A stretch of DNA of 32,509 nt from positions 1-32,509 of the forward strand of contig NZ_NTGZ01000060.1 in the NCBI RefSeq assembly GCF_002551245.1, read 5' to 3'. Source of the stretch: Streptomyces sp. rh34 (GTDB taxonomy: Bacteria > Actinomycetota > Actinomycetes > Streptomycetales > Streptomycetaceae). The translations under genes and the position numbers were made by a program. Shown in pieces: positions 1-7,028 of the stretch; position 1 is the first letter of the stretch; each line of letters opens with the position of its first letter. The notes under the pieces are model-generated. The model had not been told where the DNA came from. It did not search any database and worked only from the letters and a program-made list of their open reading frames with translations.

Positions 1-942
1 GTCGCGGGCTCCGGCCGGCACGGGGGCCGCGGGCGCACGGCCCCCGTCGCCGTCCCCGATGCCACCGCCGTACCCGTCGCGTGCCGCGTCCCGGGCCGTG
101 GCACGCGGGTCCGATGGGGGAGCCGCCTGCCGCAGCGTCGCCCGGATCGCGTCCAGTTCGCCCGCCAGCTCCGCGGCCGGCGGGAAGGCGTCGTCGCGCT
201 CCAGCAGCACGCCCGGCGGGTCGACCCGGGAGCGCAGCTCGGCCAGTACCTCCAGGACCGGAGCGGTCACCGGGTGGGCGTGCGTGTCGTGCCAGACGCC
301 GTTCCTCTCGACCCCGCCCGCCACATGGACGTACGCGATCGCCTCCACCGGCAGCTCGTCCAGCGCCTTCGCCGGGTCCTGGCCGAGGTTGACGTGATTG
401 GTGTGCAGGTTGGCCACGTCGATCAGCAGCCGTACCCCGGTCCGCTCGACCAGCTCCGCCAGGAACCGCCCCTCGGTCAGCTCCTCGCCCGGCCAGGTGA
501 TCAGCGCCGCGATGTTCTCCAGGGCGAGCGGCACCGGCAGCGAGTCCTGCGCGATCCGGACGTTCTCGCACAGCACGTCCAGCGCGTCCCGGGTGCGCGG
601 CACCGGCAGCAGATGCCCCGCCTCCAGCCTCGGCGACGCGGTCAGCGGCCCCCCGGCCCGTACGAACGCGATGTGCTCGGTCACCAGCGGCGCCCCCAGC
701 AGCTCGGCGCGCGCCGCGAGGGAGGCGAGGCGCACGGGGTCCGGGCGGTCGGCGCCGCCCAGACCGAGCGCCACCCCGTGCGGCACGACCCGCACACCGC
801 GCTCCCGGAGCCGTACGAGGGAGTCCGGGAGATGGTCGTCGCAGAGGTTCTCCGCGACGGCCTCGACCCAGTCGATCCCCGCCAGCGCCTCCACCTCGTC
901 CGCGATCTCCGGCCGCCAGCCGATGCCGATGCCCAGTTCCAT
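1..942 (-). CDS. DUF692 / MNIO-type iron-dependent enzyme (partial, runs off left edge)
   Basis: The frame is open for 314 codons from an ATG at 942 to the window edge with no stop, so the 3' end is missing. A GGGGGGA Shine-Dalgarno lies just upstream. The protein reads as a DUF692 TIM barrel: N-terminal MELGIGIGWRPE, VPHGVALGLG near 53-62, TEHIAF near 89, LENIA near 141, LIDVANLHTNHVN near 173-185, VHVAGG near 205 and HDTHAHPV near 218. These His, Asp, Glu and Asn residues fit the metal ligands of the family. DUF692 proteins are now called MNIO enzymes; characterised members (MbnB, TglH) use two or three irons to modify cysteines in ribosomal peptides. The substrate here is unknown. The barrel is about 270 residues, so the low-complexity Ala/Gly/Asp tail from about 272 may be a linker to a further domain. 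The family call is firm and the function is inferred. Confidence 0.87.
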   Translation of the reverse strand, partial: MELGIGIGWRPEIADEVEALAGIDWVEAVAENLCDDHLPDSLVRLRERGVRVVPHGVALGLGGADRPDPVRLASLAARAELLGAPLVTEHIAFVRAGGPLTASPRLEAGHLLPVPRTRDALDVLCENVRIAQDSLPVPLALENIAALITWPGEELTEGRFLAELVERTGVRLLIDVANLHTNHVNLGQDPAKALDELPVEAIAYVHVAGGVERNGVWHDTHAHPVTAPVLEVLAELRSRVDPPGVLLERDDAFPPAAELAGELDAIRATLRQAAPPSDPRATARDAARDGYGGGIGDGDGGRAPAAPVPAGARD

Positions 943-1072
943 GGTGTCCCCCCGCTCACCTCGTCCTGTCCGGAGGTCATGGCCCCGTCACGCGGCGATG
1001 AACCCGACCAGAGGGACGTTCAGAGCTGGATCTGAGGTTCCCGGACCCGCCGCCCCCGTCAGGGCATCGGCC

Positions 1073-1810
1073 TCATGTGTTCCGGGCGCGGCGGCGCAGC
1101 GCCGGGTGGTCGGCGACCACCGTGCAGGATCCCGGGGCGATCTCGGTGAATCCCGCGTCGCGCACCACCGGCAGCCCGCTCACCGTCAGCTCCCGCCAGC
1201 GCTCCGCCCCCGGGGTGGCGACGGCGAGCGGGAACCCGGCCTCCCGCCACGCCTTGCGCTCGGTGTCGGACAGCTCCCACCAGGCGAGCTGCGCCCCGTG
1301 TCCCGCCTGCGCCATCGTCTTGCCCGCCGACATGTCCAGATCCGGGTTGAGCCACAGCACCGGACCGGAGAGATCGGGTGCGGCGGGCGGCTCGGGGTCC
1401 TCCAGTTCGGTGCCCGACACCTGGAGCTTGGCCAGCTCCTTGGGCCAGCCGTCCAGCGGGATCGGCGGGAACACCCGTACCTCCGCCCCGTCCTCGCCCG
1501 TCACCGTGATGCCGTCCAGCGCCGCGGCCTTGCGCCACTCCGCGCCGCGCGCCCGGCGCACGACCTTGCGGATCCGGGCGTCCTGCCAGTCCCGCACCGC
1601 CGCCGCCCACTCGCCGTCCTCCAGGGACCGCTCGTCGGAGAGGAGCGTCAGCACCGCACGGGCGGCGGCGCGCAGCGCGTCGGTGCGGGCGGGCGGGTCC
1701 GTCTTCTCCAGGTGGAGCACCAGCGGCAGCACGAACTGCCGCGCCTGGTCGCGGTCGGCCGGACCGTCGTGGAACGGGCTCTCGGGGGCGGGGGCGTCGT
1801 GGCTGGTCAC
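1073..1810 (-). CDS. Peptidyl-tRNA hydrolase, PTH2-type C-terminal domain
   Basis: PTH2 enzymes cleave peptidyl-tRNA to recycle tRNA in the cytosol. The C-terminal half carries the recognisable PTH2 opening: LWLNPDLDMSAGKTMAQAGH, followed by a helix ending GAQLAWW, and later VVRDAGFTEIAPGSCTVVA. In PTH2 enzymes the strand-Lys-x-x-AQ-x-x-H segment forms the active site. The first roughly 140 residues are acidic and Arg-rich and resemble an actinobacterial N-terminal extension; I do not recognise a domain there. The preferred start is GTG at 1810 (VTSHDAPAP, 245 aa) with GGGA four bases upstream; a GTG at 1840 in the same frame adds ten residues but has a poorer ribosome site. The gene is divergent from the AIM24 gene, with about 70 bp between starts, so the two promoters must overlap or abut. 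Confidence 0.83.
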   Translation of the reverse strand: MTSHDAPAPESPFHDGPADRDQARQFVLPLVLHLEKTDPPARTDALRAAARAVLTLLSDERSLEDGEWAAAVRDWQDARIRKVVRRARGAEWRKAAALDGITVTGEDGAEVRVFPPIPLDGWPKELAKLQVSGTELEDPEPPAAPDLSGPVLWLNPDLDMSAGKTMAQAGHGAQLAWWELSDTERKAWREAGFPLAVATPGAERWRELTVSGLPVVRDAGFTEIAPGSCTVVADHPALRRRARNT

Positions 1811-1881
1811 CGTCCCAGTCTGCCAGGCCGGAAGGGTCACCTGCTTGGCGGAACGACCGGGTCCGGGTGAGGATGCTCCGC

Positions 1882-2556
1882 ATGAAGAGCGATCTCTTTT
1901 CCAGCGACCACATGGCCCAGCCGGCCACCGCCCCCGGCATGACCCTGCAGAACACCAAATCGATCAAGTACGCCGTCAACGGGGAGATGCACGCCCGGCA
2001 GGGCTCGATGATCGCCTTCCGCGGCAACCTCCAGTTCGAGCGCAAGGGCCAGGGCATCGGCGGCATGCTCAAGCGCGCGGTCACCGGCGAGGGCCTGGCG
2101 CTCATGGCGGTCAGGGGCCAGGGCGAGGCGTGGTTCGCGCACGAGGCGGCGAACTGCTTCATCGTCGAGCTGGACCAGGGGGACTCCATCACCATCAACG
2201 GTCGCAACGTCCTCTGCTTCGACCCCACGCTCTCCTACGAGATCAAGACCGTGAAGGGCGCCGGAATGGTCGGCGGCGGCCTCTTCAACAGCGTCTTCAC
2301 GGGCTACGGCAAGCTCGGCCTGATGTGCGAGGGCACCCCGATCGTGATCCCCGTGACCGCCGCTCAGCCGGTGTACGTGGACACGGACGCGGTCGTCGGC
2401 TGGAGCCAGCAGCTCACGACCGCCCTGCACCGCTCGCAGAGCGTCGGCTCGATGGTGCGCGGCGGATCCGGCGAGGCCGTCCAGTTGATGCTCCAGGGCG
2501 AGGGCTTCGTCATCGTGCGGCCCAGCGAGGCCAGGCCCGAGAAGACCTCCAACTGA
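1882..2556 (+). CDS. AIM24 family protein
   Basis: This 224-aa protein has the AIM24 beta-roll pattern: GEMHARQGSMIAFRGNLQFE near the N-terminus, a glycine-rich GQGIGGMLKRAVTGEGLALM segment, then repeated short strands such as GDSITINGRNVL and GLMCEGTPIVIPVT. It ends in a strand with GEGFVIVRPSE. In yeast AIM24 is mitochondrial; the bacterial homologues are widespread, cytosolic and of undefined function. No signal peptide or membrane segment is visible. ATG 1882 is preferred because GTGAGGA at 1867-1873 is a good ribosome site eight bases before it; in-frame starts at 1867 (GTG) and 1873 (ATG) would consume that site. A GC-rich hairpin follows the stop. Confidence 0.88.
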   Translation: MKSDLFSSDHMAQPATAPGMTLQNTKSIKYAVNGEMHARQGSMIAFRGNLQFERKGQGIGGMLKRAVTGEGLALMAVRGQGEAWFAHEAANCFIVELDQGDSITINGRNVLCFDPTLSYEIKTVKGAGMVGGGLFNSVFTGYGKLGLMCEGTPIVIPVTAAQPVYVDTDAVVGWSQQLTTALHRSQSVGSMVRGGSGEAVQLMLQGEGFVIVRPSEARPEKTSN

Positions 2557-2567
2557 GGCGGGAACCA

Positions 2568-2593
2568 CCGGGCGTGGGTCACCGGCCGCCCGG
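2568..2593 (+). terminator. Stem-loop after AIM24 gene
   Basis: CCGGGCG (2568-2574) pairs perfectly with CGCCCGG (2587-2593) around a 12-nt loop, twelve bases after the AIM24 stop. There is no U-tract, which is common for Streptomyces terminators, so function is inferred from position only. Confidence 0.45.
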
Positions 2594-2744
2594 CCCGTAC
2601 GGCGTACGTCTCCGGGCGCTTCCCGGGCGCTGCCCCTGACCGCCACCGGCTGCCCGGGCGACGGCCCGACGCCGACGGGCCCAGTCACCGGCCCCCGCGT
2701 CCTGATCGGGGCCGGGGGCCGGATCGCCGCCCGGCGCGGGTGAG

Positions 2745-2750
2745 TAGGCT
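2745..2750 (+). promoter_or_regulatory. Putative -10 box of a leaderless transcript
   Basis: TAGGCT fits the actinobacterial TANNNT -10 box and ends six bases before the GTG at 2757. No convincing ribosome binding site precedes that GTG. This spacing is what a leaderless mRNA starting at the initiation codon would show. No clear -35 was identified. Confidence 0.5.
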
Positions 2751-2756
2751 CGTGGC

Positions 2757-2954
2757 GTGGACACCGACGACCCGTACTGCGAGACCCCGGGGCCGATCGC
2801 ACCGACCCCGCGGGCCGGGGCGGCCGAAGGCCCTCCGTACGCCGAGTGCGTGCTGTGCCGCGAGCCGACCGAGTACCCGGAGTCGATGAAAGGCGCCACG
2901 CTCTGCCCGGTCTGCGCCTGGCAGGAGGCGGGTCGCACGGCCTGCTCCGGCTAG
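2757..2954 (+). CDS. 65-aa zinc-ribbon-like microprotein
   Basis: This small acidic protein starts at GTG 2757. It contains CVLCREP near residue 31 and CPVCAW near residue 50, two CxxC knuckles about 16 residues apart, which is the layout of a minimal zinc ribbon. The N-terminal 28 residues are Pro/Gly/Ala-rich and probably disordered. A last cysteine lies three residues from the end. No function can be named; such short ribbons often act as adaptors or nucleic-acid binding accessories. It sits alone on the plus strand and converges on the metallopeptidase gene. Its stop codon lies inside the first arm of a strong hairpin. It is likely translated from a leaderless message. Confidence 0.7.
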   Translation: MDTDDPYCETPGPIAPTPRAGAAEGPPYAECVLCREPTEYPESMKGATLCPVCAWQEAGRTACSG

Positions 2955-2973
2955 GAGACCGAGCCGGAGCAGG
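2941..2973. terminator. Bidirectional terminator hairpin between convergent genes
   Basis: CCTGCTCCGGCT (2941-2952) pairs perfectly with AGCCGGAGCAGG (2962-2973), a 12-bp stem with a 9-nt loop. The TAG of the microprotein (2952-2954) starts at the top of the first arm. It lies between two converging genes, 51 bp from the end of the metallopeptidase gene, so it could serve both strands. Confidence 0.7.
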
Positions 2974-3024
2974 GCCGGTCCGGGGAGGGGCGAGCCGCGA
3001 AGAACCTGTGCACGGGGCCGCCGC

Positions 3025-4827
3025 TCAGCGCACCCGGAAGACCGGTCCGCGCGGGGTGAACGGCAGCCCCGCGCCCTCCGGGATCAGGTAGGCGTGCTCG
3101 CGTCGGACCCGCAGCACGTCGCACCAGCCGTCGGTGATCACCAGAACCGGAGCCGTCGGCGGGAAGTCGTCGGCCCGCTGCAGCAGGTCGACGCCGGGTT
3201 GCAGGACCGTGCCGCCGCGCCCCCTGACCCGTACCCGCCCGGCGATCTCCGTCGGCGCCAGGTACCCGGCGTCGTAGGCGGCGGCGTCGCAGAACACCAC
3301 GCGGGCGGCCGGCACGTCGCGGGCCTCGGCGTAGGAGGCGATCGCGCCCAGTGCCTTGGCGAGCAGCGGGCCGGACATCGAGCCCGAGGTGTCCAGAACG
3401 ACGCCGAAGGTGCAGCGGGCGACCTCCTCGGGCGGGAAGTAGCGGCCCGCGCGCGGGATGTCGGGGGTCGAGGCCTGGCGCCGGGCGGGCCGGGAGTAGC
3501 TGCGCACCGGCTCGGGACGGGGCACGAACTCGTCGAACCAGCGGGCCAGCCGGGCATCCCACGGGACGGGCGGGTGGGCGAGCGCGCGGATCTCCTGGAC
3601 CAGTCCGGCCGGCAGCAGACCGCGCTGTCGGTCGGTGTGCAGCTGATGGCCCTGGACGAGGGCGCGCCGGTAGAACGCGTCGAGGTCGACGGGGTCGGCG
3701 GTCCGGCCGGGCAGGGGTTCGCCCAGGATGTCCCCGGCGCCCTTCCCGCGCAGGGTCGCGAGGCGACGGCCGCGCCGCAGCCCGGTGGCGATCCGGTCGT
3801 ACACCTCCTCGGTCGACAGGCCCTTCAACTCGGCGTCGTACAGCAGCCCTTCGGGCATCGCGCCGACGCTCATCTCCACCAGCCAGCCGTTGATGACGTA
3901 GTCGGCGGCGACGTTGAAGAGATAGGGATCGCGGGCGCCGCGCCGCCCGCCGTGGCGCAGGGCGGCGTGCAGCATCTCGTGGGCGAGGATGAACCGCCAC
4001 TCCTCGTCGGTGAACCGCTTGAGCGGGTTGATGTAGATCTCGCCGGCGGCGGCGTCCACGGCGGCCACGGAGATGGCGTGCGCGCGGGCGAGTTCGGCGT
4101 CGGCGACGACGGTCAGTCCGGCCGCGAGGCCGCCGAGCAACGGGTAGGAGGAGACGAACCAGTTGAGGGCGCGGTCCCAGGGTCCCTGGGCGACGCGCTC
4201 ACCGGTGAGCCGGTCCCGGCGGCCGCCCGCGACGTCCATCGCGGCGGAGACCGTACGGGTCAGGGCGTACGCGAAGGCGAGTTGCCGGTCGGGCAGGGTG
4301 GTTTCGTGGTGCGGCCACTGGACCAGGAGCTGGTCGGGTTCGCCGTCAGCGGTGCCGCACCGTTCGTAGGCGGCCGGGACGCCGGTCTTGCGCCAGCGGG
4401 CGGCGAGCTGTTCCTCGTCGCCGTCGGGGTAGCTCTCGGGGAGGTGGTCGGGGGCGGTGCCGATGGGGAAGGTGGCGAGGAAGCGGTTGACGACGGTGCA
4501 GCGGGCGGCGAGGGCGAAGCGGTCGGGCTGTTCGCGGGGCTCCTTGGCGGCGGGGAGGTGGCCGAAGCCCAGGTGGAGGAGGGCATGGGCGAGCGCCCAG
4601 GCCCACTCGCCGGGTTCGGCCCGGCGGGTGGGGTGGACGTGCACCCGCCCGTTGGAGTCCGCCCGGACGAGGCCCTGGCCGGGGGCGTCGGCGTTGGCCT
4701 TGGCGCGGACGAAGTCGGCGTCGACGGCGGAGAGGGCGGGGTTGCGGCGCACCAGGGCGGCTCCGGCGGCGAAGGCCTCGGCGGCCGGGTCGGGGCGGTC
4801 CTCGCTCTGCTTGCGGGACCGGCTCAA
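3025..4827 (-). CDS. Predicted metallopeptidase with C-terminal VWA-like domain (DUF2201 type)
   Basis: This 600-aa protein pairs a zinc-peptidase-like N-terminal region with a von Willebrand A-like C-terminus. Residues 80-90 read AHALLHLGFGH. A proper HExxH zincin motif lies in AHEMLHAALRHGG near 282-294. The C-terminal domain carries a MIDAS-type DTSGSMSG at 479-486, plus TDGWCD near 565-570, as in the COG3864 family. The start is TTG 4827, which overlaps the TGA of the upstream ATPase as TTGA. GAGG at 4836-4839 gives a good ribosome site, so the genes are translationally coupled. By analogy with MoxR/VWA systems, the ATPase probably remodels a complex that this protein binds through its metal-dependent VWA site. 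No signal peptide is seen, so it is presumably cytosolic. The domain call is strong; proteolytic activity is not shown. Confidence 0.88.
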   Translation of the reverse strand: MSRSRKQSEDRPDPAAEAFAAGAALVRRNPALSAVDADFVRAKANADAPGQGLVRADSNGRVHVHPTRRAEPGEWAWALAHALLHLGFGHLPAAKEPREQPDRFALAARCTVVNRFLATFPIGTAPDHLPESYPDGDEEQLAARWRKTGVPAAYERCGTADGEPDQLLVQWPHHETTLPDRQLAFAYALTRTVSAAMDVAGGRRDRLTGERVAQGPWDRALNWFVSSYPLLGGLAAGLTVVADAELARAHAISVAAVDAAAGEIYINPLKRFTDEEWRFILAHEMLHAALRHGGRRGARDPYLFNVAADYVINGWLVEMSVGAMPEGLLYDAELKGLSTEEVYDRIATGLRRGRRLATLRGKGAGDILGEPLPGRTADPVDLDAFYRRALVQGHQLHTDRQRGLLPAGLVQEIRALAHPPVPWDARLARWFDEFVPRPEPVRSYSRPARRQASTPDIPRAGRYFPPEEVARCTFGVVLDTSGSMSGPLLAKALGAIASYAEARDVPAARVVFCDAAAYDAGYLAPTEIAGRVRVRGRGGTVLQPGVDLLQRADDFPPTAPVLVITDGWCDVLRVRREHAYLIPEGAGLPFTPRGPVFRVR

Positions 4828-5885
4828 CGCCGGGCCTCGACCAGGCGCGGCATGTCGCGGGCGGCCTCCACCAGGAACCAGGCGGGCAGCACCGGGTTGC
4901 CGTCGGCGTCCTCGGCGATGACGGTCTGGGCGACCTCGACGGATATCTCGGCGAGCTGGACGAGCAGCGACTTGGCGCGGTAGGAGGTCTCGCGCACGGC
5001 GGCCGAGGCGTGCTCGCGCCGGGCCGGGAGCTCCTTGACGAGCCGGCCCCGGAACGCCTCGGCGAGGTAGTAGAGCAGGTCGCGGTCCTCGACGCGGCGG
5101 GGCCAGGAGGCGTCTCCCTTGATGATCGCCTCGATGCCGTAGGTGTGTCGCACGATCTTGGCGTACCCGCAGAAGGACACGGCGTGGGCGGGGGTCAGCG
5201 TCCCGTGGGCCACGATCTTCAGTGTCTCCTCCTCCAGCGCCGGTCCGAAGGAGTGCAGCGCGTCGGAGAGCATGTGCCAGGAGCGGGGGGTGGAGAACGG
5301 CTCCTCGGTCTTGGGCGGCTGCGACCACAGGTGGTCGGGCCGGTCGGCGAGGTAGTCCACCACCCAGGGGTGGATGCCGTTCTCGCCCGCCCACACCAGC
5401 CAGTCGGTGGCGGAGGCACGCAGGTGGACGTGGGTGAGGCGGTTGACGAGTGCGGAGGCGATGGGGCGTGCCAGGGCGTTGTCGGTGGCGCGGTTGCCGG
5501 CGCCGATCACGATCGAGCCCGCCGGGAGCTCGTAGCTGCCGATCCGGCGGTCGAGGATGAGCGAGTAGAACGCCTTCTGCACGTCCGGGGTCGCCGCGTT
5601 CAGCTCGTCCAGGAAGAGGCAGTACGGCTCGTCGCGGGCGATGGCCTCGGGCGGGCAGAACACGGAGCGTCCGTCGCGGATCTGCGGCACGCCGATCAGG
5701 TCCTCGGGGGCGAGCTGCGTGCCCAGCAGGCTGACGCACTCCAGGCCCAGGGATTCGGCGAACTTCCTCACCAGGGAGGACTTCCCGATGCCGGGGGCGC
5801 CCCAGAGGAACACCGGGCGGACGGTGGCGAGGCCCAGAAGAAGGTCCGGGATCTGGGTGGGGGTGACGGTTACCGCGGCCTGCAA
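4824..5885 (-). CDS. MoxR-like AAA ATPase
   Basis: This 353-aa protein is a MoxR-type AAA+ ATPase. Walker A is GAPGIGKSS at about 29-37 and Walker B is LFLDELN at about 91-97. A sensor-1-like IGAGNRATDN segment follows near 126-135. The C-terminal half (from about 200) is helical and carries RDLLYYLAEAFRGRLVKELP, as in ATPases paired with DUF2201/VWA partners. The TTG start at 5885 is supported by GGAGGAG at 5894-5900 with eight bases of spacing; no ATG or GTG lies in frame between it and the deacetylase gene. It is the first gene of a two-gene coupled unit with the metallopeptidase/VWA protein. MoxR ATPases usually act as chaperones that insert cofactors or assemble complexes; the client here is unknown. 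Confidence 0.9.
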   Translation of the reverse strand: MQAAVTVTPTQIPDLLLGLATVRPVFLWGAPGIGKSSLVRKFAESLGLECVSLLGTQLAPEDLIGVPQIRDGRSVFCPPEAIARDEPYCLFLDELNAATPDVQKAFYSLILDRRIGSYELPAGSIVIGAGNRATDNALARPIASALVNRLTHVHLRASATDWLVWAGENGIHPWVVDYLADRPDHLWSQPPKTEEPFSTPRSWHMLSDALHSFGPALEEETLKIVAHGTLTPAHAVSFCGYAKIVRHTYGIEAIIKGDASWPRRVEDRDLLYYLAEAFRGRLVKELPARREHASAAVRETSYRAKSLLVQLAEISVEVAQTVIAEDADGNPVLPAWFLVEAARDMPRLVEARR

Positions 5886-5969
5886 GGGGTCGGCTCCTCC
5901 GAGGGGGATGTGCTGTTCGCCGAGGGTATGGGCCTGCTGGGCGCGGTCGCACCTGGATTTCCCGAGAGC

Positions 5970-6023
5970 ACCGCCCGAACCGCCCGAGCCGCTGGAACCG
6001 CTGGAACCACCCGAGCCGTCCGA
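5970..6023. repeat. Six 9-bp tandem repeats
   Basis: Six consecutive 9-bp units read (+ strand) accgcccga twice, gccgctgga, accgctgga, accacccga, gccgtccga. They fill much of the gap between the deacetylase stop and the moxR start. On the minus strand, in the moxR frame, they spell a Gly/Ser string, although no start codon opens that frame. Confidence 0.75.
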
Positions 6024-6036
6024 GTCGATACCGCGC

Positions 6037-6942
6037 TCAGGGCCTGTCGTCCTCCATCAGCTCCGACACCTTCACGAAGCGGTAGCCGCGCTCGCGCAGT
6101 TCCGGCACGATCCGGCGTACGGCCGCCTCGGTGGCCGGGGCCGCGCTGCGGGTGCAGTGCATCACCACGAGGGAGCCCGGCCGTACTCCGTCCAGCACCT
6201 GCTCGGCCACCGCGTCCGCGTCCGTGGCGAAGGCGTCGCCGCTGACCACGTCCCACTGCACGGCCGTCACGTTCGCCGGGGCCAGCGCGCGCAGCGCCGT
6301 GTCGTCGTAACACCCGCCGGGGAAACGGAAGTACGGCACCACGTTCCGTGCCCCCGCCTCCCGGAACGCCGTGAAGGCCCGCTCCACCTCGCGGGCCATC
6401 GCGGCCTTCCCGACCACCGGCAGGCCGTAGCAGGGGGAGCTGAAGGCGTAGTGGCTGTAGGAGTGGTTGGCGATCTCGAACAACGGGTCCGTGCCGATGG
6501 CCTTCGCCTGAGACGGGTACTCCTCGGCCCAGCGCCCGGTCATGAAGACGGTGGAGGGCACCTTCAGCCGGCGTAGCAGCGCGACCAGTTCCGGGTTGTC
6601 GAAACGCTCGCCGGAGGCCGCCCGGGGGCCCTGATCGGCCGTCATGTCCGCGTCGAACGTCAGCGCCACCACCTTCGCCGCCGAGCGGCCGGCCGCGCCC
6701 CCGCCCGTAGGCCTCCGCTCGAAGACCGGGGTGCGGCCCGCCGGCCCGGGGGCCATCGTGGGCGGCTTCTCCGGCGGCGCGGAAGCGGCGGCCGTGGGGG
6801 TGGGCGGGGGAGCGGGTGCGGGGGCGGGGCCGCCGCTCCCGCACCCGGTCAGGACGGCACTCGTCAGCACCCCCGCGACCGTCAGAGCCGTCGTCGTCCG
6901 CCTGGCCCGCGTCGTCCGCGTCGTCCGTGCAGTAGTGATCAC
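6037..6942 (-). CDS. Polysaccharide deacetylase lipoprotein (NodB domain)
   Basis: This carbohydrate esterase family 4-type protein has 301 aa. The N-terminus is a Thr/Arg-rich signal peptide with lipobox LTGC (Cys34), followed by a Pro/Ala linker to about residue 68. The NodB motifs are all visible: TFDAD at 95-99 (catalytic and metal aspartates), HSYSH at 160-164 (metal histidines), RFPGG at 206-210, and a late MHC at 261-263 supplying the conserved His. Such enzymes remove N- or O-acetyl groups from peptidoglycan or other surface glycans; being lipid-anchored, it acts outside the membrane. The start is GTG 6942 and the ribosome site is weak. An AT-rich island lies just upstream. The next gene on the strand is 151 bp downstream (moxR), so co-transcription is possible. 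Confidence 0.9.
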   Translation of the reverse strand: MITTARTTRTTRARRTTTALTVAGVLTSAVLTGCGSGGPAPAPAPPPTPTAAASAPPEKPPTMAPGPAGRTPVFERRPTGGGAAGRSAAKVVALTFDADMTADQGPRAASGERFDNPELVALLRRLKVPSTVFMTGRWAEEYPSQAKAIGTDPLFEIANHSYSHYAFSSPCYGLPVVGKAAMAREVERAFTAFREAGARNVVPYFRFPGGCYDDTALRALAPANVTAVQWDVVSGDAFATDADAVAEQVLDGVRPGSLVVMHCTRSAAPATEAAVRRIVPELRERGYRFVKVSELMEDDRP

Positions 6943-6948
6943 TCACGG

Positions 6949-6974
6949 AAAATATCGGACAATATGGCCATATC
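6949..6974. promoter_or_regulatory. AT-rich island with ATATGGCCATAT palindrome
   Basis: In otherwise very GC-rich DNA this 26-bp stretch holds three ATAT blocks (6952, 6962, 6970) and a perfect 12-bp palindrome at 6962-6973. It lies 7-32 bp upstream of the deacetylase GTG, where a promoter or operator would be expected. The binding protein is not known. Confidence 0.5.
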
Positions 6975-7028
6975 GTTCGACGGCGCTCCGATGCCTGGCG
7001 GAGTGCCGGAGCTACTGCCGACGCCGCC

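Noticed and set aside
398..1870. 490-aa plus-strand frame over the DUF692 and PTH2 genes
   Set aside because: It is antisense to two recognisable genes and is a Ser/Arg-rich translation without domains.
4828..5952. A long minus-strand reading that extends the metallopeptidase protein to 975 residues
   Set aside because: Its first 375 codons are an out-of-frame shadow of the MoxR ATPase, Pro/Arg-rich with no motifs. The real start is TTG 4827 with its own ribosome site.
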